From contig NZ_JAUJZH010000013.1 in assembly GCF_030486595.1 (NCBI RefSeq), positions 62,001-126,000 on the forward strand: a stretch of 64,000 nt of DNA. The letters run 5' to 3'. Each line of letters starts with the position of its first letter. Within the stretch, counting starts at the first letter, position 1. This document shows, piece after piece, positions 49,305 through 56,751 of the stretch. The stretch comes from Variovorax ginsengisoli. GTDB lineage: Bacteria > Pseudomonadota > Gammaproteobacteria > Burkholderiales > Burkholderiaceae_C. The translations under genes and the position numbers were made by a program. Below the pieces are notes generated by a model. It ran no database searches. It was not told where the DNA came from and saw only the letters and a list, made by a program, of their open reading frames with translations.

Positions 49305-49913
49305 ATGAACCGCGACACCCCGATCCATCCGCTGTGGCTGCGCATCACGCACTGGCTCAACGCCCTGGCGGTGCTGGTGATGGTGGCCAGCGGCTGGCGG
49401 ATCTACGATGCCTCGCCGTTGTTCCCGTTCGAGTTCCCCGCCGCGCTGACGCTCGGCGGCTGGCTCGGCGGGGCGCTGCAATGGCACTTCGCCGCCATGT
49501 GGCTGCTGGCCGCCAACGGCCTGGTCTACCTGGCGCTGAACCTGGCGAGCGGCCGCCTGTGGCGCAAGTTCTTCCCGCTGTCGATCTCCGGCATCTGGCA
49601 CGACGCGCTGGCGGCGCTGCGCGGCCGGCTCTCGCACGCCGACCCGCGCCACTACAACAGCGTGCAGCGCTTCGCCTACCTGTTCGTGATCTTCGACATC
49701 GTGCTGCTGGTGCTGTCCGGGCTGGTGCTGTGGAAGTCGGTGCAGTTCGGCCTGCTGCGCGATCTGCTCGGCGGCTACGAATTTGCCCGCCGCATCCACT
49801 TCTTCGCGATGGCGGCGCTGGTGGCCTTCGTCGCCGTGCACCTGGTGATGGTCGCGCTGGTGCCCCGCTCTCTGCTCGCCATGCTCGGCAGCCGTTCCGG
49901 AGTCGAATCATGA
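49305..49913 (+). CDS. cytochrome b561-type membrane subunit
   Basis: 202 residues. Four hydrophobic helices and His residues placed for two b hemes: H16 (ITHW), H61 (LQWHFAAMW), H165 (RRIHFFAMA) and H179 (VAVHLVMV). The N-terminus (HPLWLRITHWLNALAVLVMVASGWRIY) is typical of cytochrome b561/Ni-hydrogenase-type b subunits that pass electrons between the quinone pool and a periplasmic partner. The stop overlaps the molybdoenzyme start (ATGA), so it is the electron-transfer partner, comparable to MsrQ for MsrP. Confidence 0.9.
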   Translation: MNRDTPIHPLWLRITHWLNALAVLVMVASGWRIYDASPLFPFEFPAALTLGGWLGGALQWHFAAMWLLAANGLVYLALNLASGRLWRKFFPLSISGIWHDALAALRGRLSHADPRHYNSVQRFAYLFVIFDIVLLVLSGLVLWKSVQFGLLRDLLGGYEFARRIHFFAMAALVAFVAVHLVMVALVPRSLLAMLGSRSGVES

Positions 49914-50701
49914 ATCTCTTCAAGCGCCCTGCCCTGGACACCGTCGACGCCGAGGCGGCCCTGGCCGAGGCGCGCGTGCTGATCGGCCGCCGCGTCGCGC
50001 AGCCGGCGCGTCGCGCCTTCCTGCAGCGCTCGCTCACGCTCGGCGGCCTGTCGCTCCTGACCGGCTGCAGCATCAGCGACAACGACAGCGTCGAAGCCGC
50101 GCTCGGCGCGGTCTCGCGCTTCAACGACAGGGTGCAGGGGCTGATCTTCGATCCGTCGCGGCTGGCACCGACCTACCCCGAGTCGATGATCACGCGGCCC
50201 TTCCCCTTCAACGCCTACTACGGCGAGGACGAAGTCCGCACGGTCGCGGAAGAAGGCTTCACGCTCGAGGTGACCGGCCTGGTGGCCGACCGGCGGCGCT
50301 GGACGCTGGCCGAGCTGCGCGCGATGCCGCAGCAGGACCAGGTCACGCGCCACATCTGCGTCGAGGGCTGGAGCGCGATCGGCAAGTGGGGCGGCGTGCG
50401 CTTTGCGGACTTCCTGCAGCGCGTCGGCGCCGACACCGGCGCCAGGTACGTCGGCTTCAAGTGCGCCGACGACTACTACACCAGCATCGACATGCCGACC
50501 GCCCTGCATCCGCAGACGCTGCTGACGCTGAGCTACGACGGCCAGCCGCTGCCGCCGAAGTACGGCTTCCCGATGAAGCTGCGGATGCCGACCAAGCTGG
50601 GCTACAAGAACCCGAAGCACATCCAGGCCATCTTCGTCACCAACACCTACCCTGGCGGCTACTGGGAAGACCAGGGCTACAACTGGTTCGGCGGCAGCTG
50701 A
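49910..50701 (+). CDS. sulfite-oxidase-fold molybdopterin enzyme
   Basis: 263 residues. RRAFLQRSLTLGGLSLLTGC at 35-53 combines a twin-arginine motif and a lipobox, so export by Tat is likely. The molybdopterin-binding core has the Mo-ligating C150 in RHICVEGWSAIGKWGGVRF, and the C-terminal KYGFPMKLRMPTKLGYKNPKHIQAI. It belongs to the sulfite oxidase/MsrP superfamily. MsrP repairs oxidised Met in the periplasm. The coupled cytochrome b gene fits an MsrPQ-like complex, but the sequence is not close enough to call msrP. Confidence 0.88.
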   Translation: MNLFKRPALDTVDAEAALAEARVLIGRRVAQPARRAFLQRSLTLGGLSLLTGCSISDNDSVEAALGAVSRFNDRVQGLIFDPSRLAPTYPESMITRPFPFNAYYGEDEVRTVAEEGFTLEVTGLVADRRRWTLAELRAMPQQDQVTRHICVEGWSAIGKWGGVRFADFLQRVGADTGARYVGFKCADDYYTSIDMPTALHPQTLLTLSYDGQPLPPKYGFPMKLRMPTKLGYKNPKHIQAIFVTNTYPGGYWEDQGYNWFGGS

Positions 50702-50716
50702 GTCGCCTCAGGCGAC
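50702..50716. terminator. small hairpin after the molybdoenzyme gene
   Basis: GTCGCC and GGCGAC pair around a 3-base loop just after the stop. There is no T-tract; it could be a weak terminator or mRNA end-stabiliser between the molybdoenzyme and MXKDX genes. Confidence 0.3.
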
Positions 50717-50798
50717 CCGGCGCTGCTGGAACGCGCGGCCGTGTTCATTCGGAACCGAGCCTTTTTTTCGCAAACGACTCTCTTGAAGGACCACTGAC

Positions 50799-51035
50799 AT
50801 GAACACGCTTTCCGCCACACTGCTCGCCACCTGCCTGGCCATCGGCTCGGTCTCGGCCTTCGCCGCCGACGAGATGAAGAAGGACGACATGGCCAAGGAC
50901 AGCATGTCCAAGGACGCCATGGCCAAGGGCGGCATGAAGAAGGACTCGATGGCGAAGGACGCCATGAAGAAGGATTCGATGGCCAAGGATGCGATGTCCA
51001 AGGACGCGATGGGCAAGGACGAGATGAAGAAGTAG
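50799..51035 (+). CDS. MXKDX pentapeptide-repeat secreted protein
   Basis: 78 residues. A cleavable signal peptide (1-23, ending AFA|AD) precedes eleven five-residue units of the form (E/D/S/A/G)M(K/A/S/G)K(D/G), starting at residue 25. This is the MXKDX repeat protein family found mostly in betaproteobacteria. The repeat is highly charged and Met-rich. Function is unknown; Met could be a redox buffer or metal ligand in the periplasm. Ribosome-binding site GAAGGA lies upstream. It sits between a molybdoenzyme of the MsrP superfamily and a thioredoxin-like gene, which fits a Met-oxidation theme. Confidence 0.92.
   Translation: MNTLSATLLATCLAIGSVSAFAADEMKKDDMAKDSMSKDAMAKGGMKKDSMAKDAMKKDSMAKDAMSKDAMGKDEMKK
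50871..51032 (+). repeat. 15-bp tandem repeats encoding MXKDX units
   Basis: Near-identical 15-base units such as ATGGCCAAGGAC plus three bases repeat 11 times, the last incomplete. They could recombine or slip without changing frame. Confidence 0.85.
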
Positions 51036-51065
51036 CCGCCACCGCGCCGTCGCAGAGGCCTTGCC

Positions 51066-51668
51066 ATGCTGCTCTTTCTCTTTTCGCGCGTCGGCCGCGT
51101 TCTCGCCATCGGCGGCTTGTCGCTGCTCGCCGGCGTCGCACCGACGCTCGCCGCTGCCGACGCGCCGACGCAGGAGCGCGGCAGCGCGGCGCGGCTCGAA
51201 CTGCCGGTCGAGGGGACGCTGCCGCGGCTCGTCGGCGCCGTCGACTGGCTCAACTCGCCGCCGCTGAGCGCCGAAGGGCTGCGCGGCAAGGTGGTGCTGG
51301 TCGACTTCTGGACCTTCGGCTGCATCAACTGCCGCAACGCATTGCCGCACGTGCGCGAATGGCATCGCAAATACAAGGACCAGGGCCTGGTGGTGCTCAG
51401 CGTGCATGCGCCCGAGTTCGCCTACGAGAAGAACATCGCGAACGTGAAGAAGGCCGTCGCCGACCTGGACATCGAGTTCCCGGTGGCGATCGACAACGAC
51501 TTCGCGATCTGGCGGGCGTTCGGCAACACCTACTGGCCGGCGCTGTACTTCGTCGACGCGCAGGGGCGCGTGCGCTTCCACCACTTCGGCGAAGGCGAGT
51601 ACGCGAAGTCGGAACAGGTGATCAGGCAACTGCTCGACGAGGCGGCCAGGGACCGCAAGCCGGGCTGA
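51066..51668 (+). CDS. thioredoxin-like periplasmic disulfide protein (TlpA/DipZ C-terminal type)
   Basis: 200 residues. A signal peptide or anchor (1-30) is followed by a thioredoxin fold: GKVVLVDFWTFGCINCRNALPHVREWH with CINC at 86-89, VLSVHAPEFAYEKNIANVKKAVADLDIEFPVAIDND and NTYWPALYFVDAQGRVRFHHFGEGEY. The TFGCINC and E(F)xYEK pattern matches the thioredoxin-like domain of DipZ-type proteins. It is periplasmic and probably supplies or receives electrons for thiol or Met-oxide repair, last in the four-gene redox operon. Confidence 0.88.
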   Translation: MLLFLFSRVGRVLAIGGLSLLAGVAPTLAAADAPTQERGSAARLELPVEGTLPRLVGAVDWLNSPPLSAEGLRGKVVLVDFWTFGCINCRNALPHVREWHRKYKDQGLVVLSVHAPEFAYEKNIANVKKAVADLDIEFPVAIDNDFAIWRAFGNTYWPALYFVDAQGRVRFHHFGEGEYAKSEQVIRQLLDEAARDRKPG

Positions 51669-51710
51669 AATCCAACGGACGCCACCCGGCAGGTCTTCGA
51701 CCGCCTGGCG

Positions 51711-52556
51711 TCAAGGCCCTGGCAGGTGTTGATCCGGCGACAGGCCGGCGATCGCGCCGGCCGGCGGCAAGGCGGCCGGCTGCACCCGGCAGTTGCCGAA
51801 CTCGCAGCGCACCGACAGTTCGACCCTGGCCGTGCACGGCACCCGATGGACCTCGAAGCCGGCCCCACGCTCGATCAGCACCGCGCGCGGCGTCGCGCTG
51901 CATTGCATCGCCAGCGCGAGCTTCTCGGCGTTGTAGGTATCGCGGCCGGTGCGGCGGGCACCGGGGCGCAGCAACTGGCTGGCCGTGACGCTGTAGTTGG
52001 CGCGGTAGTAGTTGGGGCCCTGCATGACGGGAGCGACCGTCAGGGCCACGGCACCGGACGCACCAGGCGCACCGGCACCGAGCCGGCTGACGAAGATGCC
52101 GCCCGAAGGCCCATCGGCACTGTCCCGGCGGTCGTAGCTGCGCTCCTCTCCGGCCACCAGCGTGATCCAGCCCGGGTACGCGAAGGCCGCGCCGGACAGA
52201 TGGTCGATGGTCGCGCTGAGCACGCCACCCACCGCCAGGCTGATGAGCCCCATGTCGGAACGCGAGATCACCTTGGCGGACGCCACCACGCGGCCTTGCG
52301 ACAGGCAGCGAACCGAGAGGTCGTCACCCGAGCGCCTGACCGTGAGCCGCGGCGCGGAGATGCCCGCCGGTGCCGCCGCCACGGCGTCGCCTGCGCGGCA
52401 CTCGACGCCGTCGAGCGCCTTGCCGTCGGCGGACACCGCGTCGACCTGGATGTCCTGCTGCGTGCCGCGCACGACCAGCGCGCAACCCGGCAGCGCCAGG
52501 GCGGCGCACGCCCCGAGCAGGGCCGACGCTGTGCAGGATCGCAGGCGGGGTCTCAT
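51711..52556 (-). CDS. lipoprotein of unknown function
   Basis: 281 residues. Signal peptide with lipobox ALPGC (residue 25). The mature region starts CALVVRGTQQDIQVDAVSADGKALDGVECRAG, then a beta-rich part with a helical or Gly-rich insertion (LISLAVGGVLSATIDHLSGAAFAYPGWITLVAG). About eight Cys are present in the C-terminal half, so disulfides are possible. No named family is recognised; the 'GTQQDIQV' start recalls small outer-membrane lipoproteins of proteobacteria. Convergent with the thioredoxin-like gene. Confidence 0.7.
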   Translation of the reverse strand: MRPRLRSCTASALLGACAALALPGCALVVRGTQQDIQVDAVSADGKALDGVECRAGDAVAAAPAGISAPRLTVRRSGDDLSVRCLSQGRVVASAKVISRSDMGLISLAVGGVLSATIDHLSGAAFAYPGWITLVAGEERSYDRRDSADGPSGGIFVSRLGAGAPGASGAVALTVAPVMQGPNYYRANYSVTASQLLRPGARRTGRDTYNAEKLALAMQCSATPRAVLIERGAGFEVHRVPCTARVELSVRCEFGNCRVQPAALPPAGAIAGLSPDQHLPGP

Positions 52557-52693
52557 CGGACTGCATTCCTCTGGAAGCCTGTCGGAGGGAGTCGGTCGAA
52601 AAGAGAACTTTAGATGTATCTAAAAGTATCTATTTCGCGCCACTCGATCATAGAGGCCAGGCGGCATTGCGCAAGGACCCTGTGCAAAGACGT

Positions 52694-54076
52694 TCAGCGC
52701 GTCGGCGCGGCGGGCAGCAACGGGGCGACCACCTCGGCCACATGCATGCCGTTGGCGCCGCTGATGGCGCGCATCGGCGCGGACAGCCTGGGATCGGCGG
52801 CCGCCGCGGCCCAGAAGCTGCGGGCGGCCTCGAACGCCGGCTGCCAGACGTCGGTCCTCGCGCCCAAGCCGAGGAACGAAGGGGCGACGCGGCGGAGCTC
52901 CGGCTCGATGCCGCCGCCCACCGGCGCATAGACCATCGGCAGCATGTCGTAGGCCGGCGCGAGCGCGTTCGGCCGATCGTGGTCATCGGTCAGCAGCGAC
53001 AAGTTTTCGAAGTGACGGTCGCCGTTGCCGATGAGTTCCGAGAAGGCGGCGAGGACGAGGACGCAACGCACGGCGTCGGCATCGAGGATCCGGGCCTCTT
53101 CGCATCGCTGCGCGAAGGCCGGCCAGTTGTCCCTCATCCCGAACCGTTCGTCGTCGACCGCACCTGCGGAGATCAACCCGCGCCGGCCGAAACGGCCCAC
53201 TCGGTCGAAACGCTCGACTTCCAGGTAGCCGTAGTCATCCAGTTCCAGGTAGTGGGCGCGGGCCGCCGCGATCCCCGCCTTCGACAAGGACCGCAGCGCC
53301 AGTTCCTCCAGGACGAGCAGCTCGGCCGAGCGGCTCGCACGGCGCGCGAACTTCACGATCAGGTGGCCGCGCGCCTCCGTCTCGCAGGTGAACTTCGGCT
53401 GCTCCCCTCCGGCACTGCTGCCTGTACCGGTCTGTGCGGTCCCGGTCGCCAGGTCGCGATACACACGCGGAATGTCCGCCGCCGGCACGGCCGCGGCCCG
53501 GCGCGACGCCATGTGCAAGGCAAAGGAATCGGCGCCCCAGATCAGCGCCCCGCCGACGTCCGCACCGAGGCGGCACAGGAAGCTGGCGCGATGATCGTCC
53601 GACCAGTCCCGCAGCGGTGGTGGCACCCCCAACGCAGCCGCCACGGCCTTTGCCAGGCGGGCACCCAGATAGCCCGACGGCGCGGCGAACGCCATCGCCG
53701 GGGGAAGACCCTCATGGAATGAACTCGTCCCGCGAGGCGCGTCCACCCACGTGCCGCCCCCGCGCAGGAAGCTGACCGAGCCGATCTCGGCGACCCGGCC
53801 CTCCGCATCGACCCGGAACATCGGTTGCGGCGAGGCGACCGGCTCCGCGCGAAGCAGGCCGTAGCGAGGCGTCCGCACCCCCGGCTCCCGGAAACGGATG
53901 ACCTCGGGCCCCAGCTTCTGAATAGTTCGAGAGAAGGTCGGTTGACTGGCCTGAAGCATCGCCAGCAGTTCCACCGATGACCGCGGTCCCTGGGAAAGTG
54001 CGCTGCGCAGCAGGGCGACCCGCTCGGCTTCGCCCTGCACTTTGGATGTCGATGAATTGTTCAATGAATAGTTCAA
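52694..54076 (-). CDS. HipA-family serine/threonine kinase toxin with N-terminal HTH (YjjJ type)
   Basis: 460 residues from a TTG at 54076; TTG 54064 or GTG at residue 13 are alternatives. Residues 35-60 form a DNA-binding helix-turn-helix (LLAMLQASQPTFSRTIQKLG). The HipA kinase follows: ATP loop SSAGGEQPKF (220-229), K242 (HLIVKF), catalytic D353 in GNGDRHFEN and metal-binding D377 (YDMLPM). All key residues are present. YjjJ-like proteins carry their own HTH and need no HipB antitoxin. No hipB gene is adjacent. Direct repeats lie across the start, so autoregulation is likely. Confidence 0.85.
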   Translation of the reverse strand: MNYSLNNSSTSKVQGEAERVALLRSALSQGPRSSVELLAMLQASQPTFSRTIQKLGPEVIRFREPGVRTPRYGLLRAEPVASPQPMFRVDAEGRVAEIGSVSFLRGGGTWVDAPRGTSSFHEGLPPAMAFAAPSGYLGARLAKAVAAALGVPPPLRDWSDDHRASFLCRLGADVGGALIWGADSFALHMASRRAAAVPAADIPRVYRDLATGTAQTGTGSSAGGEQPKFTCETEARGHLIVKFARRASRSAELLVLEELALRSLSKAGIAAARAHYLELDDYGYLEVERFDRVGRFGRRGLISAGAVDDERFGMRDNWPAFAQRCEEARILDADAVRCVLVLAAFSELIGNGDRHFENLSLLTDDHDRPNALAPAYDMLPMVYAPVGGGIEPELRRVAPSFLGLGARTDVWQPAFEAARSFWAAAAADPRLSAPMRAISGANGMHVAEVVAPLLPAAPTR

Positions 54077-54081
54077 TGAAT
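54059..54081. repeat. direct repeat GTTCAATGAAT over the kinase start
   Basis: Two copies (54059-54069, 54071-54081) with 12-base spacing, overlapping the TTG start codon of the HipA-like gene. It may be the operator for the protein's own HTH. Confidence 0.55.
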
Positions 54082-54150
54082 TTCATCGGGATTCTAGCGC
54101 GGCGAAGCAGTGGCAGACTGCATGTTTCGCGCGTTGCGAGGAGTCCTGAC

Positions 54151-54999
54151 ATGGCGTTCCACCTGCCCCTGCCCCGCCCTTCGGGCATTGTTCGGCCACT
54201 GGCTGCCGCGGCCGCCATCGCGCTCGCCGTGACCCTGGCTGGCTGCGCAACCCGCGCCCCGACCTTGACCCGCGACCAGGTCGCCGCCCTGGTGGCCGAC
54301 CCGGAGCGCAGCGAAGCCGATCGCACCAACGACCAGCGCCGCAAGCCCCAGGAGATGCTGATGTTCATCGGCGTCAAGCCGGGCATGCAAGCGCTGGACA
54401 TCAGCGCCGCCGGCGGCTACACCACCGAACTGCTGGCCCGCGCGGCCGGCCCGTCGGGGCGTGTCTATGGGCAGACCCCGCCGCGCCGGACCGGCCCGCC
54501 GCCGGCCCAACCCGAAGGCGGCGCGCCGCCGATGGCTGCCGGCGCCGCGCCGCGACCGCCATCGACGGGCCTGGCGGGCCGCGCCGAACGGCTGCGCAGC
54601 GGACACATCGTGGCGGTGGTCCAGCCGTTCGAGCAGCCGGTGCCGCCCGAGGTCGCGCCGGGCAGCCTCGACCTCGTCACGCTGATGTTCAACTACCACG
54701 ACCTCGGCCACCTGGGTGCCGACCGCGCTCAGCTGAATCGCGCCGTCTTCGCGGCGCTGAAGCCCGGCGGTCTCTACGTGCTGGCCGACCATGCCGGCCG
54801 ACCCGGCACCGGCATTTCCGAATCCGGCACGCTGCACCGGATCGAGGAATCGTTCCTGCGTGCCGAGGTCGAACAGGCCGGCTTCAGGTTCGCCGATGAA
54901 GGCTTCTTCCTGCGCAATCCGAACGACCCGCGCGATCGCAACACGCCGGAGCCGCCGCAGCCGAAGGACGACTTCGTGCTCAAGTTCGTGAAGCCCTGA
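54151..54999 (+). CDS. class I SAM methyltransferase with lipoprotein signal
   Basis: 282 residues from the ATG at 54151 (GCGAGGAGTC upstream). The N-terminus has a hydrophobic stretch ending TLAGCATRAP, a lipobox, so it looks like an exported lipoprotein. The core is a Rossmann methyltransferase: MQALDISAAGGYTTELLARAAG (SAM motif I), a Pro/Gly-rich insertion (QTPPRRTGPPPAQPEGG), then SLDLVTLMFNYHDLGHLGADRAQLNRAVFAALKPGGLYVLADH. A SAM-dependent enzyme outside the cytoplasm would lack cofactor, so either the signal is not used or the family binds something else. Confidence 0.8.
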   Translation: MAFHLPLPRPSGIVRPLAAAAAIALAVTLAGCATRAPTLTRDQVAALVADPERSEADRTNDQRRKPQEMLMFIGVKPGMQALDISAAGGYTTELLARAAGPSGRVYGQTPPRRTGPPPAQPEGGAPPMAAGAAPRPPSTGLAGRAERLRSGHIVAVVQPFEQPVPPEVAPGSLDLVTLMFNYHDLGHLGADRAQLNRAVFAALKPGGLYVLADHAGRPGTGISESGTLHRIEESFLRAEVEQAGFRFADEGFFLRNPNDPRDRNTPEPPQPKDDFVLKFVKP

Positions 55000-55570
55000 T
55001 CGCGGCCTCGAACGCCAGCGCCAGTTCCTCGGCCGCGTCGACCAGCGGTTGCCGGCTCTCGGCCACGCGGGCCTGCAGCAGCGCCCCCTCGATCGAGGCG
55101 ACCGCCAGCGCCGCCAGTCGGGCCGCGCGCAGCGGCTCGGCGCCCCGGGCTTGCAGCGCATCGCTGAACACACGCGCCCAGGCCGCCAGCGCCACCGCAC
55201 CCGCGTCGCGGATCGCAGCCGAGCGCGGCGCGGTCTCCAGCAGGGTCGTCGCGATCGGGCAACCGTCCCTGAAGTTCGATTCGGCCATCCAGCCACCGAG
55301 CAGGGCCGCATAGCGGCGCAGAAGTTCGCCGGGCCCGTCGCTCTCGCTGGCCAGGCCGGCCAGCGTGTGCACCACGCGTTCACCGGCCCAGGCCACCGCG
55401 GCGGCGCCGATGGCCTCCTTGCCTTCCGGGAAATAGTGGTAGATCGACCCCTTGGGTGCCGCGCTCTCCTCGACGATCTGGTTCAAGCCGGTCGCCGCGA
55501 AGCCCTGCTGGCGAAACAGGCGGGCCGCCGTCTCGACGATCGCTTGCCGGTGTCTGGGCGCCTGAGCCAT
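54980..55570 (-). CDS. TetR-family repressor (LmrA/YxaF type)
   Basis: 196 residues. N-terminal TetR HTH (RHRQAIVETAARLFRQQGFAATGLNQIVEESAAPKGSIYHYFPEGKEAIG). The C-terminal ligand domain with GWMAESNFRDGCPIATTLLETA matches the LmrA/YxaF group. It overlaps the convergent methyltransferase end by 20 bases, and is divergent from the thioesterase gene with a canonical TAGAC-N2-GTCTA operator between them, so it probably represses that gene and itself. Confidence 0.95.
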   Translation of the reverse strand: MAQAPRHRQAIVETAARLFRQQGFAATGLNQIVEESAAPKGSIYHYFPEGKEAIGAAAVAWAGERVVHTLAGLASESDGPGELLRRYAALLGGWMAESNFRDGCPIATTLLETAPRSAAIRDAGAVALAAWARVFSDALQARGAEPLRAARLAALAVASIEGALLQARVAESRQPLVDAAEELALAFEAAIRASRT

Positions 55571-55614
55571 TCGTGTGTGTCCCTGAGGTGTCTGGATTCG
55601 AATGCCGAATTATA

Positions 55615-55626
55615 TAGACTGGTCTA
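55615..55626. promoter_or_regulatory. TetR/LmrA-type operator TAGACTGGTCTA
   Basis: Inverted repeat TAGAC / GTCTA with a 2-base centre in an AT-rich gap, matching the known LmrA/YxaF binding pattern. It is 45 bases from the TetR start and 32 before the thioesterase ATG. Confidence 0.75.
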
Positions 55627-55657
55627 CATCAAATCACTACGTAGAAGAGGTGCGCCG

Positions 55658-56107
55658 ATGACCGATGCCACGATCCCCCCACCGGCCGCCGGGCCGGCGC
55701 TGCTCGCCGCCATCCAGGCCGTGAACGCCAGCGCAAAATTCAACCGCTGGGCCGGCTTCGAGGTGCTCAGCGCCAGCCCCGGCGACGTCGAATTGCTGAT
55801 GCCCTGGCGCGAGGAAGCCGGCCAATACAGCGGCTTTCTGCATGCGGGGCTGATCGGCGCGTTGATCGACACCGCCTGCGGCTTCGCCGCCAGCACCCTG
55901 GCCGGACGCGTGCTGGCCTCGCACTTCTCGGTGAACTGCCTGCGGCCCGCGGTCGGCCAGCGATTCGTGGCCCGGGCGCGGGTCGTCAAGGCCGGGCGCA
56001 CGCAGATGTTTACCTCTGCCGAGCTGTTCGCCGAAGAGGCACCCGGTGCCGCGCGCAAGCTGGTGGCGACCGGCGACGCGATCCTGGTGCCGGTGGCGGC
56101 GCAATAG
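55658..56107 (+). CDS. PaaI-type hotdog-fold thioesterase
   Basis: 149 residues from the ATG at 55658. The hotdog fold shows FNRWAGFEVLSASPGDVELLMPW, the helix segment QYSGFLHAGLIGALIDTACGFAASTLAG (HGG-like HAG with acidic D) and SVNCLRPAVGQRFVARARVVKAGRTQMFTSAELF. PaaI-family enzymes hydrolyse acyl-CoA thioesters, usually aryl-acetyl type. It is divergent from TetR with the operator between. Its ligand may be an aromatic or fatty acyl compound. Confidence 0.9.
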   Translation: MTDATIPPPAAGPALLAAIQAVNASAKFNRWAGFEVLSASPGDVELLMPWREEAGQYSGFLHAGLIGALIDTACGFAASTLAGRVLASHFSVNCLRPAVGQRFVARARVVKAGRTQMFTSAELFAEEAPGAARKLVATGDAILVPVAAQ

Positions 56108-56108
56108 C

Positions 56109-56549
56109 CTAGTAGCGGCGCCGGCCGCGCAGCGCCGACATCAGCAACGTGGTCAGCACCGCCCCGGACGCGGCCGCGATCAGCGACGCCTTCACGGGCT
56201 CGTCGGCAATGAACTGCGTGCACGCATCCCGGGTGCGCTGCATGCGCCCCTGGGCGTCGTGGAGCTTCTTGCCGGCGGCGTTGACGGCGTCCTTGGCATA
56301 GGCGCGGCCGGTGGCGGCCGCATCGGCCGCAATGTCCCGGGCATCGCCCGCGATGCCCCGCACGGTGTCGAGCCCCTCGCGGCCCGTGGCTTTCGCGTCC
56401 TCGATGCTCGGCCGGATCGACTGCATCGCGTCGGCACCGACCCGCCGGGCCTCGGCGGCGTAGCCCTGCGCCGCCTCGACCGCATCGCGGCCGACCTGGC
56501 GCGCTTCGTCCGCGAGTTGGGCGGGTGTCTTGACGTTGTCTGATTCCAT
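56109..56549 (-). CDS. ElaB/YqjD-like membrane-anchored helical protein
   Basis: 146 residues. A long amphipathic helical region with Ala/Asp/Arg heptad-like repeats (QLADEARQVGRDAVEAAQGYAAEARRVGADAM ... GIAGDARDIAADAAATGRAYAKDAVNAAGKK) precedes FIADEPVKASLIAAASGAVLTTLLMSALRGRRRY, which matches the C-terminal anchor of YqjD/ElaB proteins (EP..A...AA..G...G). These anchor ribosomes to the membrane in stationary phase in E. coli. Function here is by analogy. It converges with the thioesterase gene, 1 base apart. Confidence 0.7.
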   Translation of the reverse strand: MESDNVKTPAQLADEARQVGRDAVEAAQGYAAEARRVGADAMQSIRPSIEDAKATGREGLDTVRGIAGDARDIAADAAATGRAYAKDAVNAAGKKLHDAQGRMQRTRDACTQFIADEPVKASLIAAASGAVLTTLLMSALRGRRRY

Positions 56550-56751
56550 GGCGTCGCTCCTTTGTTGCGTTCCCTGTACTGTCGATGCCCGCGGCGGCCC
56601 GGACTGTGAGCCTGGGGATGCGGGCCGTGTAGGGCAATGGCGAGGCAGGAAATCTTCTCACAAGGACCGGGCCGGGGGATCCCCGCCGCAAGACCGGTCG
56701 ACGTGCTTCAATACCGCAGTTCCCGTTTGCAACGACGAAGGCCGCAAAGCC

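Noticed and set aside
49910..50701. Naming the molybdoenzyme msrP
   Set aside because: Superfamily, Mo-ligating Cys and cytochrome partner fit, but the length and N-terminal lipobox differ from typical MsrP, so the name is not safe.
50751..50779. ECF-type promoter GGAACC...CAAACG before the MXKDX gene
   Set aside because: The -35-like GGAACC is present but no convincing -10 at the right distance.
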